Shown here piece by piece: positions 1 through 8,796 of a stretch of DNA of 41,311 nucleotides (positions are counted from its first letter, which is position 1; every line of letters begins with the position of its first letter). Source of the stretch: Xenococcus sp. MO_188.B8 (lineage in GTDB: Bacteria > Cyanobacteriota > Cyanobacteriia > Cyanobacteriales > Xenococcaceae); the NCBI GenBank assembly GCA_030065615.1, contig JASJDR010000057.1, forward strand, positions 1 to 41,311. Direction: 5' to 3'. Made by a program: the position numbers and the translations under genes. The notes beneath the pieces were generated by a model. The model searched no databases. It was not told where the DNA came from and saw nothing but the letters and a program-made list of their open reading frames with translations.

Positions 1-274
1 TTAGAGCTAAGTTAAGTTGCTTTTCTAATTGTATAAAATCAGAAATTTTTCCCAGATGATATCTAATATTATTTCCTGAAGTTGCTTTATTTAGTTCTTT
101 ACAAGTATTTTCTATTGTATCTTGCTTACTTGCTGCTCTTACCAAAACTTGGAATAAACTTTCAGGGTTTCCTGCTCCAGTCGAATTTATAGAGATATTT
201 TTTGAGAGACAATTTACTACTTCTGTTAAAGTTTCTTCTTGAGTTAAAGCAAGTTTTTTAAGTTGATTATCCAA
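1..274 (-). CDS. Transposase N-terminal part, runs off the left edge
   Basis: An open frame starts with TTG at 274 (a TAA stop lies two codons upstream) and continues without a stop past base 1, so only about 91 N-terminal residues are visible. The segment GAGNPESLFQVLVRAASKQ followed by NNIRYHLGKI resembles the N-terminal region of DDE transposases of the ISH3/IS4-like type that are common in cyanobacteria and archaea (family memory, not a search). It is transcribed away from the truncated kinase at 407-976, and its left flank coincides with where that kinase loses its N-terminus, which suggests that insertion or a linked deletion cut the kinase. The catalytic DDE residues would lie outside the window, so activity cannot be judged. 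It could be another replication-initiator-like or transposase family. Confidence 0.55.
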   Translation of the reverse strand, partial: MDNQLKKLALTQEETLTEVVNCLSKNISINSTGAGNPESLFQVLVRAASKQDTIENTCKELNKATSGNNIRYHLGKISDFIQLEKQLNLAL

Positions 275-508
275 AATTTAAAGATATATTTAAATAAAAT
301 ATAAGCTTTAATTATATTACATGCTCTTGCAGTCTTGATTTTAGCTATTTGTGGGCTTGTATAAAATATTTTTTTATGTTCTTTTCTCGGTTTTGCGATC
401 TACTGACTATCTGATGTCAATTTTGAAGTAAAACACGAATGCGAGAGAATAAAAAAAAGTATCGATTATAGTCAAGCAATAGTTAAACGTATACTTGCTT
501 TTCTTAAT

Positions 509-976
509 ATGAACACGTTTAACTTAGAATTAGTAGATATTACCAAAATACTAGATGAAGTTAAGTATACTCTAGAATCCCGACTACCTGATTTTATTAG
601 TTTAGAATTTCAAACCAATCCTAATGTTCAAGATTGTCAGGTCAATACTGATCTAGAACAAATTAAAATGATTATTCTGGAACTTGTCGAGAATTCAAAA
701 AAAAGCTTTCATGGTATGAGTAGTGGAAAGATTATAGTTGAAGCTCTTAAAAAAGAAGATAATTTTTTAGTCTTTGTTAAAGATAATGGATCAGGAATTT
801 CTGATGAAATTAAACAAAAGTTATTTGTAGAAAAAATAGCTAGTAATAATGGCACTGGATTGGGTTTATTTTTATGCAATAAAATCCTTCAAGAATTAAA
901 TGGAGAATTAACTTTTGTAGATGTTGATACTCCAGGTTCAGAGTTTATGATTTCTTTACCTTTAATTAATAAATAG
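509..976 (+). CDS. Histidine-kinase ATPase domain, 5'-truncated remnant
   Basis: This is a GHKL/HATPase_c domain: N-box ELVENSKKSF, G1 box VKDNGSGI and G2 box GTGLGLFLCNKI are all present, so ATP binding looks intact. With the ATG at 509 the product is 155 residues and lacks the DHp phosphoacceptor histidine. The same frame is open back to 407 and reads CERIKKSIDYSQAIVKRILAF just before the ATG, which looks like the second helix of a DHp domain. This suggests that the gene once extended further and was cut at its 5' end, near the transposase at 1-274. The stop is 8 bases before the receiver gene at 985, so kinase and response regulator formed an operon. Whether the remnant is translated is unknown; without the phosphoacceptor it cannot act as a normal sensor kinase. 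Confidence 0.7.
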   Translation: MNTFNLELVDITKILDEVKYTLESRLPDFISLEFQTNPNVQDCQVNTDLEQIKMIILELVENSKKSFHGMSSGKIIVEALKKEDNFLVFVKDNGSGISDEIKQKLFVEKIASNNGTGLGLFLCNKILQELNGELTFVDVDTPGSEFMISLPLINK

Positions 977-984
977 TAAATTTT

Positions 985-1746
985 ATGGCTACTAAAATCC
1001 TTATAGTTGATGACAATCAAGAAATTATTAATGTTTACGTTAAAACTCTCAATCGCAAACTTAATATTCAGCAAAACAAAATTTTAGTTGAAATTGATTC
1101 AGTAGATACTATTGATTCAGCAATTGAAAAATTAAACCAACAATACTTTGACATTTTAATTGTTGACTTAAAAATTCCAGGTTTATCAGGAGAAGAATGG
1201 GGAGGATTAGACATTATCAATGTATCTCTTGATACTAATCCTTTGAGTATTATCATTGCTGTTACCGGATATGCAAATATTGATTTAGCAAGAAAAACTT
1301 TCTCTAAAGGTGTATTTAGATTTATAGAAAAGTCCAATACTGCCAAATCAGAACTTACTGAAGCTGTCAAAGAAGCAATAGAAAATCGCATGACAGATAT
1401 AGTACGGGCAGGTAATCCATTCACCCCAATGAGCTCACAAGAACCAACAGTATTTGGTGGTAGAACTGAAGAACTAAGATTTATTGAAGATAAAATATTT
1501 AAAGCAATAGAAAGAAATTATTGTGAACATTTTTTAATATTAGGTAAATGGGGAATTGGTAAATCAACTTTGTTGAAAGAATACAAAAAGCTTTGTCAAA
1601 GTCGAGGTCATATTGCAACTATAGTTAACCTCGAACCATTTCTGTCTGGAACTAAATTAATTGATGCTGCACGTTCTCTAGTAGAAGGAGTACTCCGTTC
1701 TCTTCCCTTTGACCCTTATCAATTCCGTAAAATGATTGGGTTTTAA
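985..1746 (+). pseudogene. Receiver domain + ATPase, fragment 1 (ends at a frameshift)
   Basis: Residues 4-135 are a CheY-like receiver: acidic pair D9/D10, phosphoacceptor D61 in IVDLKIPGLSG, T94 and K116. Residues 150-253 begin a STAND/AAA-type ATPase with Walker A at 187-195 (GKWGIGKST). The frame ends at TAA 1744-1746 in a T-run, and the homologous frame continues at once in another phase: adding one T at 1741-1744 would join IGF to LKSVNITLIGG and on into the next fragment. It is therefore best read as a one-base deletion in a homopolymer, or a sequencing error. The ATG at 985 follows the kinase stop by 8 bases. The protein would have been a phosphorylation-controlled ATPase paired with the kinase. 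Its output is unknown. Confidence 0.75.
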
Positions 1747-1781
1747 AAAGTGTTAATATTACTCTTATTGGCGGCGTTAGA

Positions 1782-2342
1782 TTGACTTTTAATACAAATG
1801 AATCAAAAGAACAACTTAGTTCACAGTCATTTTTACACGACTTTTTTGTTAACTTATATCAAGATCTGAAAAAACATCAATCAGGTTTTGAAGTTTTGGT
1901 TATTTTGATTGATGATATTGAAAACTGTTTAGCAATTCCAGAAATTTTAGTACTATTGAAATCAACATTTTCAATGGAATCAGTTAAGAAATGTAAAATT
2001 ATTTTGGGCTTGGCATCTCCTACACTAGATTGGCTTGAATTAACTTCAGTTCGAGATAGACCTCAAAAGCACCACCCTCTCACACGTTTCTTTTTTTCTC
2101 AAATAAAGCTACACGAACTTTCACAAGAAGAAGTATCAACTATAGCTAAAAACTCATTACGTGGTACTGGTGTATCTTTTAGCTCCGAGATAATTAAATT
2201 AATTTTTGATTATACAAACGGTCATCCTTTTGAGATGCAATCTCTATGTAGTCATCTTTTTAATAATCAGCTATCCGGAAGAGTTGATATTGATATTTGG
2301 GATAAAGCATTACAAGATACCTTAAATGATATGGGTAGTTAA
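1782..2342 (+). pseudogene. Receiver-ATPase, fragment 2 (rest of the NTPase domain)
   Basis: The usable frame begins near 1746 rather than at the TTG at 1782, because it continues fragment 1 after the frameshift. It contains the Walker B strand VLVILIDDIENC (residues 39-50 counted from 1782) and sensor-like and lid segments such as KLHELSQEEVSTIAKNSL and FDYTNGHPFEMQSLC, typical of AAA_16/STAND ATPases. It stops at TAA 2340-2342, but the same frame goes on coding convincingly, so this stop looks like a nonsense mutation. On its own this piece has no Walker A and cannot be a working ATPase. Confidence 0.65.
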
Positions 2343-2597
2343 ATTTTTGAATACTGGATTCATCAAATTAGCTATGAAGAAACTCAAATTATTTGTGTCA
2401 TTGCTCTTTCTAAAACTGATTTATCAATTGAGGAAATTAAGAAAAAATTGGAGAATAAAGGTACTGAAATTTTATGTGATGATATTCAAAAGTATTTAGC
2501 AAATATGTTGAGCATGAATTTTCTTATTCGTAGGTCTGGTAACTTATATTCTATTTCAGACCCTATGTTTCGTGCTTATATTTGTATATACCTATAA
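2343..2597 (+). pseudogene. Receiver-ATPase, fragment 3 (winged-helix-like C-terminus)
   Basis: In frame with fragment 2 after the internal TAA, 84 codons read on to TAA 2595-2597. The translation (FEYWIHQISYEETQIICVIA, then LSIEEIKKKLENKG, then FLIRRSGNLYSISDPMFRAY) has the pattern of the winged-helix domain that follows the ATPase core in STAND/AAA_16 proteins: a helix-turn-helix and then a YSISDPMFR-type strand. This supports one original gene spanning 985-2597 with two lesions. There is no start codon or ribosome-binding site of its own. Confidence 0.6.
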
Positions 2598-2827
2598 ATT
2601 TTGTGGGGTTGATTGATCTTCTGTGGGATTTCCAAGAAATTAATGCTTTTAGAGTACATTGAAAATCCTAAATGAGAGATGGCAATGATTAGGGAAATAA
2701 AGTGTTATATCTCAGTCAAATCCTGTCTTTTAAAGTAAGTCTGAAAAAAATAATTATTTTTTTCTTCATGGACATGTCTACAAAGTAGAAATTTTGATCT
2801 GTTTACGTTGTAGACTATTTGCTGTAG

Positions 2828-3142
2828 ATAAGTAATATAGAGCAGGTAATTGTCGAATATCCTCAAAGCTCGATTGCATTAAGTATTCTCCACAGTTTAG
2901 ATCGCCTATCTTGGCAAGATCCTTTTCACTATAAAAAGAAATCTACTGCTACTTCTTTCGGTAACTGGCAAGCTAAACAAAAACATTGGCAAAAACAGAT
3001 GCAACAATTTTTGCATGCTAAACAATGTCGTTGGCAATTTCTGCTCACTGCATTTGGTTTGAGTGAAGAATCTTTAGGATTTCAATGTGGAAAATGCGAT
3101 CAGTGTCGAAAAATTGATAGAGGACAACCAACTATCAGCTAG
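2828..3142 (+). pseudogene. RecQ-type helicase, zinc-binding C-terminal remnant
   Basis: A frame open from 2828 to TAG 3140-3142 has no convincing start. From about 2849 it reads IVEYPQSSIALSILHSLDRL, then CRWQFLLTAFG and CGKCDQCRK. The C-R-W-x(2)-LL-x(2)-FG...CGxCDxC arrangement is the zinc-binding subdomain of RecQ-family helicases. The helicase core (DEAH and motifs I-VI) is absent upstream, where the frame is closed by TAG at 2825. This is a 3' relic of a recQ-like gene. Further signs of erosion are the lack of a ribosome-binding site and AT-rich flanks. Confidence 0.65.
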
Positions 3143-3469
3143 CAAATACTTATATTTGAGCTGATTCTGTTGGCAAATTTTTAATTGATTTCTGGTTAAT
3201 CCATTTTTTGTGACTGTTGCTTTTCGTTTTTCCTTCTTCGTTTTCAACTCACAGAATTTTATAAGCATGCTAAATCCTTACCAGAAGAAAAGAAAGACCC
3301 AAAGTGTAAGAAAAATCTTAGATATCTCCGATATTTATAGGTCAAATTTCTAGTTAATATACCCATATAAGGGAATTAAACGGAAAGTACTGTGTAATCT
3401 TCAGATTGGGGTATTATATGGAAGTATTCTATTTAATTACCTCATATAGACTAGCCATGTGAGTACACA
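3143..3469. other. AT-rich intergenic stretch upstream of the exported hydratase
   Basis: There is no supported gene here. A short coding-like tail (frame ending TAG near 3342, reading FYKHAKSLPEEKKD) has no start and is too short to call. The 3' half must hold the promoter of the gene at 3470; AT-rich -10-like hexamers occur around 3350-3420 but none stands out with a good -35 partner. No clear Shine-Dalgarno precedes the GTG start. Confidence 0.4.
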
Positions 3470-4324
3470 GTGAAAAAATTTATTACGCTCCCCGTTATTA
3501 CCGCCATTGCTCTTTTCAGCACAGAGACTGTATTTGCTGAGTGTCCGACTGCAACAGAGGCTGCCCATCTTGCCGCGCTGTACATGAATAAGCAGCTCTT
3601 CAGCAATCCTGCAGATTTATCAATCGCTGACGCTCAGTGCGGTCGTGATAAATTTGTCGGATTTTTAAGCCAACAACTAACTAAGATTGTGGGCTATAAA
3701 GCTGGTCTGACAAACCCCGCTGTACAAAAAAAATTCAATCATGATCAGCCGGTTCTCGGCGTTATTTTTCAAGAAATGCTGCTACCGGATGGGTCAGAAG
3801 TTCCCGTAAACTTCGGTGCTCGCCCATTGTTTGAAGCGGATCTTCTAGTTCGCGTCAAAGACGTTGGCATTAATCAAGCAAAAACTCCAGAACAAGTGAT
3901 GGAGCACATTGATGCTATCATTCCGTTCATTGAATTGCCTGATTTGCTGGTTCAAGAACCGACAAAGCTTAATGGAGCCACGCTTACCTACATTAACGTC
4001 GGTGCTAGGCTTGGCATTACCGGGAAGCCAGTTTCAATCAAAGAAATTACCGTTTCTCAACTCGCTGACATGTCAATTCGAATTGTAGACGGTGACCATA
4101 ATGAAATTGATCGCGGTTCGGGTAGCGACATAATGGGGCATCCGCTCAATGCTGTTGTTTGGATTGCACAAGATCTAGCACGCTCAGGACATCAACTGAA
4201 AGCTGGAGACTTGCTGAGTCTTGGCTCCTTTTCCAAACTGCGTCCCCCCAAGGCTGGGCAAACCATTCGTGTCGTCTACGAAGGAATCAAGGACACGCCG
4301 TCTGTTAGCGTTAAATTTCGATAA
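3470..4324 (+). CDS. Exported 2-keto-4-pentenoate hydratase / FAH-family protein
   Basis: The 284-residue product starts with GTG (the ATG at 3457 meets a stop at once). Residues 1-23 form a signal peptide (MKKF, hydrophobic core, cleavage after VFA|EC). The mature part matches the MhpD branch of the fumarylacetoacetate hydrolase superfamily: GYKAGLTNPAVQKKF and VLGVIF, FEADLLVRVKD with the acidic metal-site region, and GSGSDIMGHPLNAVVWIAQDL near the C-terminus. Family members hydrate or decarboxylate 2-oxo acids in the cytoplasm, so secretion to the periplasm is unusual and the substrate is unknown. Two cysteines in the mature protein (C24, C57) could form a disulfide. The gene stands alone, and the convergent neighbour is ftsH. 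GC content seems higher than in the decayed region to its left. Confidence 0.75.
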   Translation: MKKFITLPVITAIALFSTETVFAECPTATEAAHLAALYMNKQLFSNPADLSIADAQCGRDKFVGFLSQQLTKIVGYKAGLTNPAVQKKFNHDQPVLGVIFQEMLLPDGSEVPVNFGARPLFEADLLVRVKDVGINQAKTPEQVMEHIDAIIPFIELPDLLVQEPTKLNGATLTYINVGARLGITGKPVSIKEITVSQLADMSIRIVDGDHNEIDRGSGSDIMGHPLNAVVWIAQDLARSGHQLKAGDLLSLGSFSKLRPPKAGQTIRVVYEGIKDTPSVSVKFR

Positions 4325-4325
4325 A

Positions 4326-4360
4326 ACTTAAAAAGCATAATATCATTTCAGTTTTTAAGT
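4326..4360. terminator. Inverted repeat between convergent genes, possible terminator
   Basis: A perfect 9-bp inverted repeat (ACTTAAAAA at 4326-4334, TTTTTAAGT at 4352-4360) lies directly after the hydratase stop. The stem is AT-rich with the T-run inside it, so it would be a weak intrinsic terminator at best. A second small hairpin follows at about 4380-4401 (GAAC-CCC-TTC-GGG-TTC). Confidence 0.3.
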
Positions 4361-4475
4361 AAGACGGATTTTGTGTAGGGGCGAACAGCCCTTCGGGTTC
4401 TACTTTAAAATTAGATGCCAAAATCAGATAATAATCATTAAATTTTCTCCCTTGTCTCCCCTATCTCCCTGTGCT

Positions 4476-6437
4476 CTACCTGTTGATCTTAATTTTTTTA
4501 ACTAAAGAACCTCCATTATCCTCATGAGGAGAAAAGAATTGATTTTGAGAAAAGTGACCAGTTTGTAACCATTTATCCATATCTTCTGTTTTTCTCGCAT
4601 AGCCTAGTTGCGATCGCAGTTCGTTTCTTTCGAGAATTTCTTGTTCTAATAGGATATGAGCAATTTTTTCTAAGAGGTCTTGATTTTCTCGGAGAATTCT
4701 TAGGGCGATATAATGAGCGCCATCAATTACTGACTTCACTTCGCGATCGATTTCCTCGGCAATTTGGGGACTAACTTGACGGCGCGGATTAATAGTCCCT
4801 TCGAGAAACTGTTGCTGCGCTTTTTCAAAGGCGATCGGTCCTAAGCGATCGCTCATACCGTAGAGAGTGACAAAGCGTTCTGCTAAATCAGTTGCTTTTT
4901 GGATATCATCGCTAGCGCCAGTAGATACTTTGCCAAAGATTAATTCTTCTGCCGCCCTTCCTCCTAATAAGGTGGCGATTCGACCGCGAATTTCGTCTTC
5001 GATCATTAAAAAACGATCTTCTTCGGGTAATTGCAGGGTGTAACCCAAGGCACCAACACCCCGAGGAACGATGGAAATTTTTTCTACAGTATCTGTGCCT
5101 GGCATTAAACTACCGATAATGGCATGACCGACTTCGTGATAGGCGACGGTTTTCTTCTCGGTTTCGTTAAGTACTCGGGATTTTTTTTCTAATCCAGTTA
5201 AAATTCTTTCGATCGCCTCATTAAAATCTGCCATTGTCACAGCAGGAAGATTTTGACGGGCAGCCAATAAAGCAGCTTCATTAATCAGATTCGCCAAATC
5301 TGCACCAGCAAAACCTGGGGTACGGGCAGCTAATTTTGGCAAATCCACATCCTGAGCTAGTTTCACATTTCTGGCATGAACTTCGAGAATTGCCAATCTA
5401 CCTAATTTATCAGGACGATCTACCACAATGCGGCGATCAAAACGACCAGGACGTAATAAAGCAGGATCGAGAACTTCAGGACGGTTAGTAGCAGCTAGTA
5501 GAATCACCCCCGCATTGGCTTCAAATCCATCCATTTCTGCCAGCAATTGATTAAGAGTCTGTTCCCGTTCATCATTACTGCCCATAAAAGAACCAGCAGA
5601 AGCACGAGATTTGCCCAGGGCATCTAGTTCATCAATAAACACAATACAGGGCGCTTCTTTTTTGGCTTGATTAAACAAATCTCTAACCCGTGAGGCACCG
5701 ACCCCGACAAACATTTCGATAAACTCTGAACCCGAAATACTGAAAAAAGGCACTCCTGCTTCCCCAGCAATAGCTTTAGCCAGTAAAGTCTTACCTGTAC
5801 CTGGAGGCCCTACTAAGAGAACGCCCTTGGGAATTTTTGCCCCTAGAACAATATATTTTTGGGCATTTTGGAGAAAATCGACAATTTCTTGTAGTTCAAC
5901 TTTTGCTTCATCCACTCCCGCTACATCATCGAAAGTAATTCCAGTGGTTCCTTCAGCATAAATCCGAGCTTTACTTTTACTCAGACTAAAAGGAGAAATG
6001 CCTCCTGATTGCTCACCACGACTCAAGAGCAAACCAGCAATATTGATGAAAATAAACAAGAAAAATAGTAGTTTAAGGAAACCCCAAAAACCATCACCGT
6101 TAGCATCTGGAATAGCCGAAAATTCTACTTCATGTTGACGAAGTAGTTGCGTTAATTCTGTATCTTGGGGAACTGGCGTAGTTGTATAAACTTGTTCTGC
6201 ATTATCTCCCACTTCTGGTGACTTTAACTCATATTGAATTTGATCGGCACCGATCACCACCCGCTCGACGCGATCAGTTTCTACTAATTCAATAAATTTA
6301 CTGTAGGGTTGAGGCTTCTGAGGTACAGCCTGAAATAGAAATATATTGAGTAAGATCAAGAAGGTGGAGGTAAAAATTATCGTCCAACCAAGTTGACCAT
6401 ATTGATTGTTGCGGGTTTGATTTTGACGATTTGGCAT
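4476..6437 (-). CDS. ftsH: ATP-dependent zinc metalloprotease FtsH
   Basis: This is a 653-residue membrane AAA+ protease, full length for the family. Transmembrane segments lie at about 17-37 and 118-138, flanking a periplasmic/lumenal domain. The AAA module has Walker A GPPGTGKT (210-217), Walker [12 protein letters not shown] (264-274), and a second region of homology with [19 protein letters not shown] (318-336). The protease domain has the zinc site HEVGH (434-438), with a likely third ligand among D510/D511. FtsH hexamers degrade damaged membrane proteins; in cyanobacteria this includes photosystem II D1, plus regulatory proteins. Cyanobacteria have about four paralogues and I cannot assign which one this is. 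The start ATG at 6437 is preceded closely by a heptanucleotide repeat tract. The gene is monocistronic. Confidence 0.97.
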   Translation of the reverse strand: MPNRQNQTRNNQYGQLGWTIIFTSTFLILLNIFLFQAVPQKPQPYSKFIELVETDRVERVVIGADQIQYELKSPEVGDNAEQVYTTTPVPQDTELTQLLRQHEVEFSAIPDANGDGFWGFLKLLFFLFIFINIAGLLLSRGEQSGGISPFSLSKSKARIYAEGTTGITFDDVAGVDEAKVELQEIVDFLQNAQKYIVLGAKIPKGVLLVGPPGTGKTLLAKAIAGEAGVPFFSISGSEFIEMFVGVGASRVRDLFNQAKKEAPCIVFIDELDALGKSRASAGSFMGSNDEREQTLNQLLAEMDGFEANAGVILLAATNRPEVLDPALLRPGRFDRRIVVDRPDKLGRLAILEVHARNVKLAQDVDLPKLAARTPGFAGADLANLINEAALLAARQNLPAVTMADFNEAIERILTGLEKKSRVLNETEKKTVAYHEVGHAIIGSLMPGTDTVEKISIVPRGVGALGYTLQLPEEDRFLMIEDEIRGRIATLLGGRAAEELIFGKVSTGASDDIQKATDLAERFVTLYGMSDRLGPIAFEKAQQQFLEGTINPRRQVSPQIAEEIDREVKSVIDGAHYIALRILRENQDLLEKIAHILLEQEILERNELRSQLGYARKTEDMDKWLQTGHFSQNQFFSPHEDNGGSLVKKIKINR

Positions 6438-6450
6438 AACAGGTAACCAA

Positions 6451-6520
6451 GTAATAAGTAATGAGTAATAAGTAATGAGTAATGAGTAATGAGTAATGAG
6501 TAATGAGTAATGAGTAATGA
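6451..6520. repeat. Heptanucleotide tandem repeat (GTAATGA)n upstream of ftsH
   Basis: Ten consecutive 7-bp units run without interruption; eight are GTAATGA and two (first and third) are GTAATAA. The tract ends 13 bases from the ftsH start codon, so on the coding strand it occupies the leader or promoter of ftsH. Short tandemly repeated heptamers of this kind are known from cyanobacterial genomes. A shorter copy of the same motif occurs upstream of cobA near 14092-14105. Beyond it, about 6557-6640 is a C/T-rich stretch of loosely repeated CATCTCC-like units with no gene. Confidence 0.9.
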
Positions 6521-6636
6521 GTAGGGATTAGGTGTTAGGTTTTAGGGACTTAGATGTTATCTCACTCTGCTCCCTCATCTTTTCCATCTCCCCATCTCCC
6601 CCATCTCCCCCATCTTCCCTATCTCCTTCTTCTCTC

Positions 6637-7332
6637 TCAATAGGAGCTGACAACTGGTTTTTGGGTCAATTCGGAGAGTAGTTCGCAGACTTCTCGATCT
6701 GTGGTTTCAGTAAAATTTTCGTACCAAAAACTAACGGCGGAAAGATATTTTGGTGAGCTGACACAGACAATTTCAATATTATTGAATTGAGCTTTAAACT
6801 GGTTGATAATCTGTAAGGAGATAACTGGTACTGCAATAATAATTTTTGCTGGTTCATGTTGCTTTAACGCTGTAACCGCAGCATGAACAGTCAAACCTGT
6901 CGCAACTCCATCATCAACTAAAATCACAATCCGCCCTTCAATTTCCATTGGACAACGAAAATGCCGATAGCAGCGATCGCGCCATTTTAATTCGGCTTTT
7001 TCCCTAGCTGCGATCGCCTTGATTTCTTCTTTATCTAAACCCTTGGTTTGGGTTGTATTTTCATCAATAATTACTACTTCGCCGCTGTAATTGGTAATCA
7101 GGGAATCTTCTGCGATCGCTCCAATCGCAAATTCTGGGTTTTCAGGAGCTGCTAATTTTCTTACCAGACAAACATCTAACGGAAGATTCAAAGCCTTGGC
7201 AATTTGATAGGCTACTGGTACGCCACCACGAGGTAATCCCAACACTAGGGCTTGGGGATGGTTAGCATAAGCAGTGAGTTTTTTCGCTAATCTTCGACCG
7301 GCTTCTCTCCGATTGGTCAAGATGATACTCAT
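6637..7332 (-). CDS. Phosphoribosyltransferase-family protein
   Basis: A type I phosphoribosyltransferase fold: the PRPP-binding loop is VILVDDGVATGLT near residues 138-150 and the N-terminal half holds LGLPRGGVPVAYQIA. The start is chosen at ATG 7332 (MSIILTNRREAGRRLA) because a strong Shine-Dalgarno GGAGGT lies 7-8 bases upstream. The longer frame from 7377 would put that site inside the gene. These stand-alone predicted phosphoribosyltransferases are widespread, and the true substrate is unknown. A HIP1 site interrupts the middle of the gene. It is likely a single-gene unit on the same strand as ftsH, separated from it by the repeat tract. Confidence 0.85.
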   Translation of the reverse strand: MSIILTNRREAGRRLAKKLTAYANHPQALVLGLPRGGVPVAYQIAKALNLPLDVCLVRKLAAPENPEFAIGAIAEDSLITNYSGEVVIIDENTTQTKGLDKEEIKAIAAREKAELKWRDRCYRHFRCPMEIEGRIVILVDDGVATGLTVHAAVTALKQHEPAKIIIAVPVISLQIINQFKAQFNNIEIVCVSSPKYLSAVSFWYENFTETTDREVCELLSELTQKPVVSSY

Positions 7333-7480
7333 ATTGCTTACCTCCAGACTACTGCTAAAAGATAAAGCAGTCGCCACTACTATTTTAATTCTAAGATAAT
7401 CAATAAGTCTGAGGAACTTGTGAGGAAATGTGGGGGATCGGGGATTGGGTACTGATGATTAAATTTATCGATTGGCATAC

Positions 7481-7945
7481 CTAAAGTCTAAAACCGAATT
7501 CCATAGCAGAACGATGCCGTTCAAGTTCAAAGAATATTCCATCCCAAAGTGTAAAGAACGTATCTTGGTTTTTCTCGATTAAAATATTCCCAGGTACTAA
7601 CCAATCTTCACCCTGGCAGAGAACGTTTACGATACCGATGCTCGTCGCCTTGATACCGAGTGCCTCTGGACTTACTCTGAAGCTGCGAAAGAATTGCTCC
7701 GTTGTTAACGACGACCAATGGTAAGAAGGAGAATCGCAGCTTTCGTCGGTGAATGTAGCCATCGAATCTGAGTAACTTGCCTTGCCCCCAACCCACTGCT
7801 GAGCCTCTTCAGATGACATTGCCGAAATTCCGAGTGCACGATATCCAACGATTTCCCAATCGCCATAAACGTCCACAGCTGACGATGAGATTTCCTGACT
7901 TGGCTCAGAAGCCATGACGACAAGTGACAATAGCGAGCCCAGCAT
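7481..7945 (-). CDS. Hypothetical secreted lipocalin-like protein
   Basis: A 154-residue protein. The short hydrophobic start (MLGSLLSLVVMASEPS) looks like a signal peptide core without the usual basic n-region, and a stop codon two codons upstream prevents a longer N-terminus, so the signal may be partly lost. The body has GDWEIVGYRALGISAMS, a C-x-S-P-x-YHW segment, and strand-rich stretches ending in FFTLWDGIFFELER. This is reminiscent of small beta-barrel exported proteins of unknown role; two cysteines could pair. It lies between the phosphoribosyltransferase and a VOC gene on the same strand but with wide gaps, so there is no clear operon. No function is assigned. Confidence 0.6.
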   Translation of the reverse strand: MLGSLLSLVVMASEPSQEISSSAVDVYGDWEIVGYRALGISAMSSEEAQQWVGGKASYSDSMATFTDESCDSPSYHWSSLTTEQFFRSFRVSPEALGIKATSIGIVNVLCQGEDWLVPGNILIEKNQDTFFTLWDGIFFELERHRSAMEFGFRL

Positions 7946-8035
7946 TAATTACTATGTTTATACATATTTTGGTATCACTAGATATTATACGAAAACTTTC
8001 AGCTTGCACCGAAAAAGTGTCTTGCAGAATCAGAT

Positions 8036-8401
8036 TTAGCACGATGAAATATCAATAACGAAGCCATTTGGATCGCTTACGAGCATCCTATTTTGACCAT
8101 AAAACATAGGTGTGGGCGGTTCAATTATTCTGACACCCATGTTTTTCGCTTTTTCAAAGATGACATCTACATCATCGACTACAACGGTGAGATATGTACC
8201 AGAATGTTGTTTTCCAACTTCTGCAGGTAATGCTTCATGATCGCTTTTGATGAGTCCCAGCTCCAAAGCCTTGTTTTCGACGCTAACCAAATGTACAAAC
8301 CAATCACTGTCGTAATTTACTTTGAAAGATAAGAGTTCAACATAGAACTTCTTTGACGCTTCAAGGTTATTTGCACAGATATTTGTGAATATTCTTTTCA
8401 T
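8036..8401 (-). CDS. VOC-superfamily (glyoxalase/bleomycin-resistance-like) protein
   Basis: The 121-residue protein has two beta-alpha-beta-beta-beta modules typical of vicinal-oxygen-chelate proteins: KRIFTNICANNLEASKKFYV at the N-terminus and VIDVIFEKAKNMGVRI-like and FVIDI segments at the C-terminus (VVVDDVDVIFEKA, LVSDPNGFVID). Residues near E48, H72 and E117-equivalent positions that bind metal in glyoxalase I are only partly matched, so the reaction cannot be named. The ATG at 8401 has AAAGGTAGC just upstream, an acceptable ribosome-binding site. It is a single gene. Confidence 0.8.
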   Translation of the reverse strand: MKRIFTNICANNLEASKKFYVELLSFKVNYDSDWFVHLVSVENKALELGLIKSDHEALPAEVGKQHSGTYLTVVVDDVDVIFEKAKNMGVRIIEPPTPMFYGQNRMLVSDPNGFVIDISSC

Positions 8402-8577
8402 GCTACCTTTTTAATGCATAACTATATATCATAGAGAAAATTTCTAAATATCCGCGCTGTATAGAACAAATTACAAAATTTTGCCCTAATATTTAAACCA
8501 TTATGTTCTAAATAGTCCCTCTTCGAAGTAGAATTTAGCGATCGCAATTTTTGATAGTTGCTTTCTGAGGAAGATGT

Positions 8578-8796
8578 CTATGCCTTTGGCAACCAGTCTA
8601 AAAAAGGTTTCCGCTGCATCTTGACACAATCTTGTAAATAAAGATTAATCAAGCTTTGATAAGGGATGCCAGTCTCTTCAGCTAATTTCTTAAAGTAACT
8701 TATCACTTCATCTTCCAGTCTAATTGTGACTTGCTTCTTAATTTTTTTGACATAAGGATTTTTGATTGACTGAGAAAAATCATATTCTTCTTTCAT
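8578..8796 (-). CDS. brnA: BrnA-type antitoxin (CopG-like)
   Basis: A 72-residue protein with the BrnA/CopG pattern: KKQVTIRLEDEVISYFKKLAEETGIPYQSLINLYLQDC, a ribbon-helix-helix-like DNA-binding and dimerisation unit. The ATG overlaps the stop of brnT by four bases (ATGA, 8793-8796), so the two are translationally coupled with the toxin first, the order usual for brnTA. The antitoxin would bind BrnT and repress the shared promoter. Confidence 0.85.
   Translation of the reverse strand: MKEEYDFSQSIKNPYVKKIKKQVTIRLEDEVISYFKKLAEETGIPYQSLINLYLQDCVKMQRKPFLDWLPKA

Noticed and set aside
3074..3268. 64-codon minus-strand frame over the RecQ remnant
   Set aside because: It overlaps the plus-strand RecQ zinc-domain coding signal, which has clear conserved cysteines; the minus frame has no domain.
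3225..3342. Short coding-like tail LTEFYKHAKSLPEEKK
   Set aside because: No start codon or ribosome-binding site, about 30 residues, and no recognised family. It may be another gene relic but is not supportable.
6451..6520. Regularly spaced repeats considered as a CRISPR array
   Set aside because: Units are only 7 bp with no spacers, and no cas genes are present.
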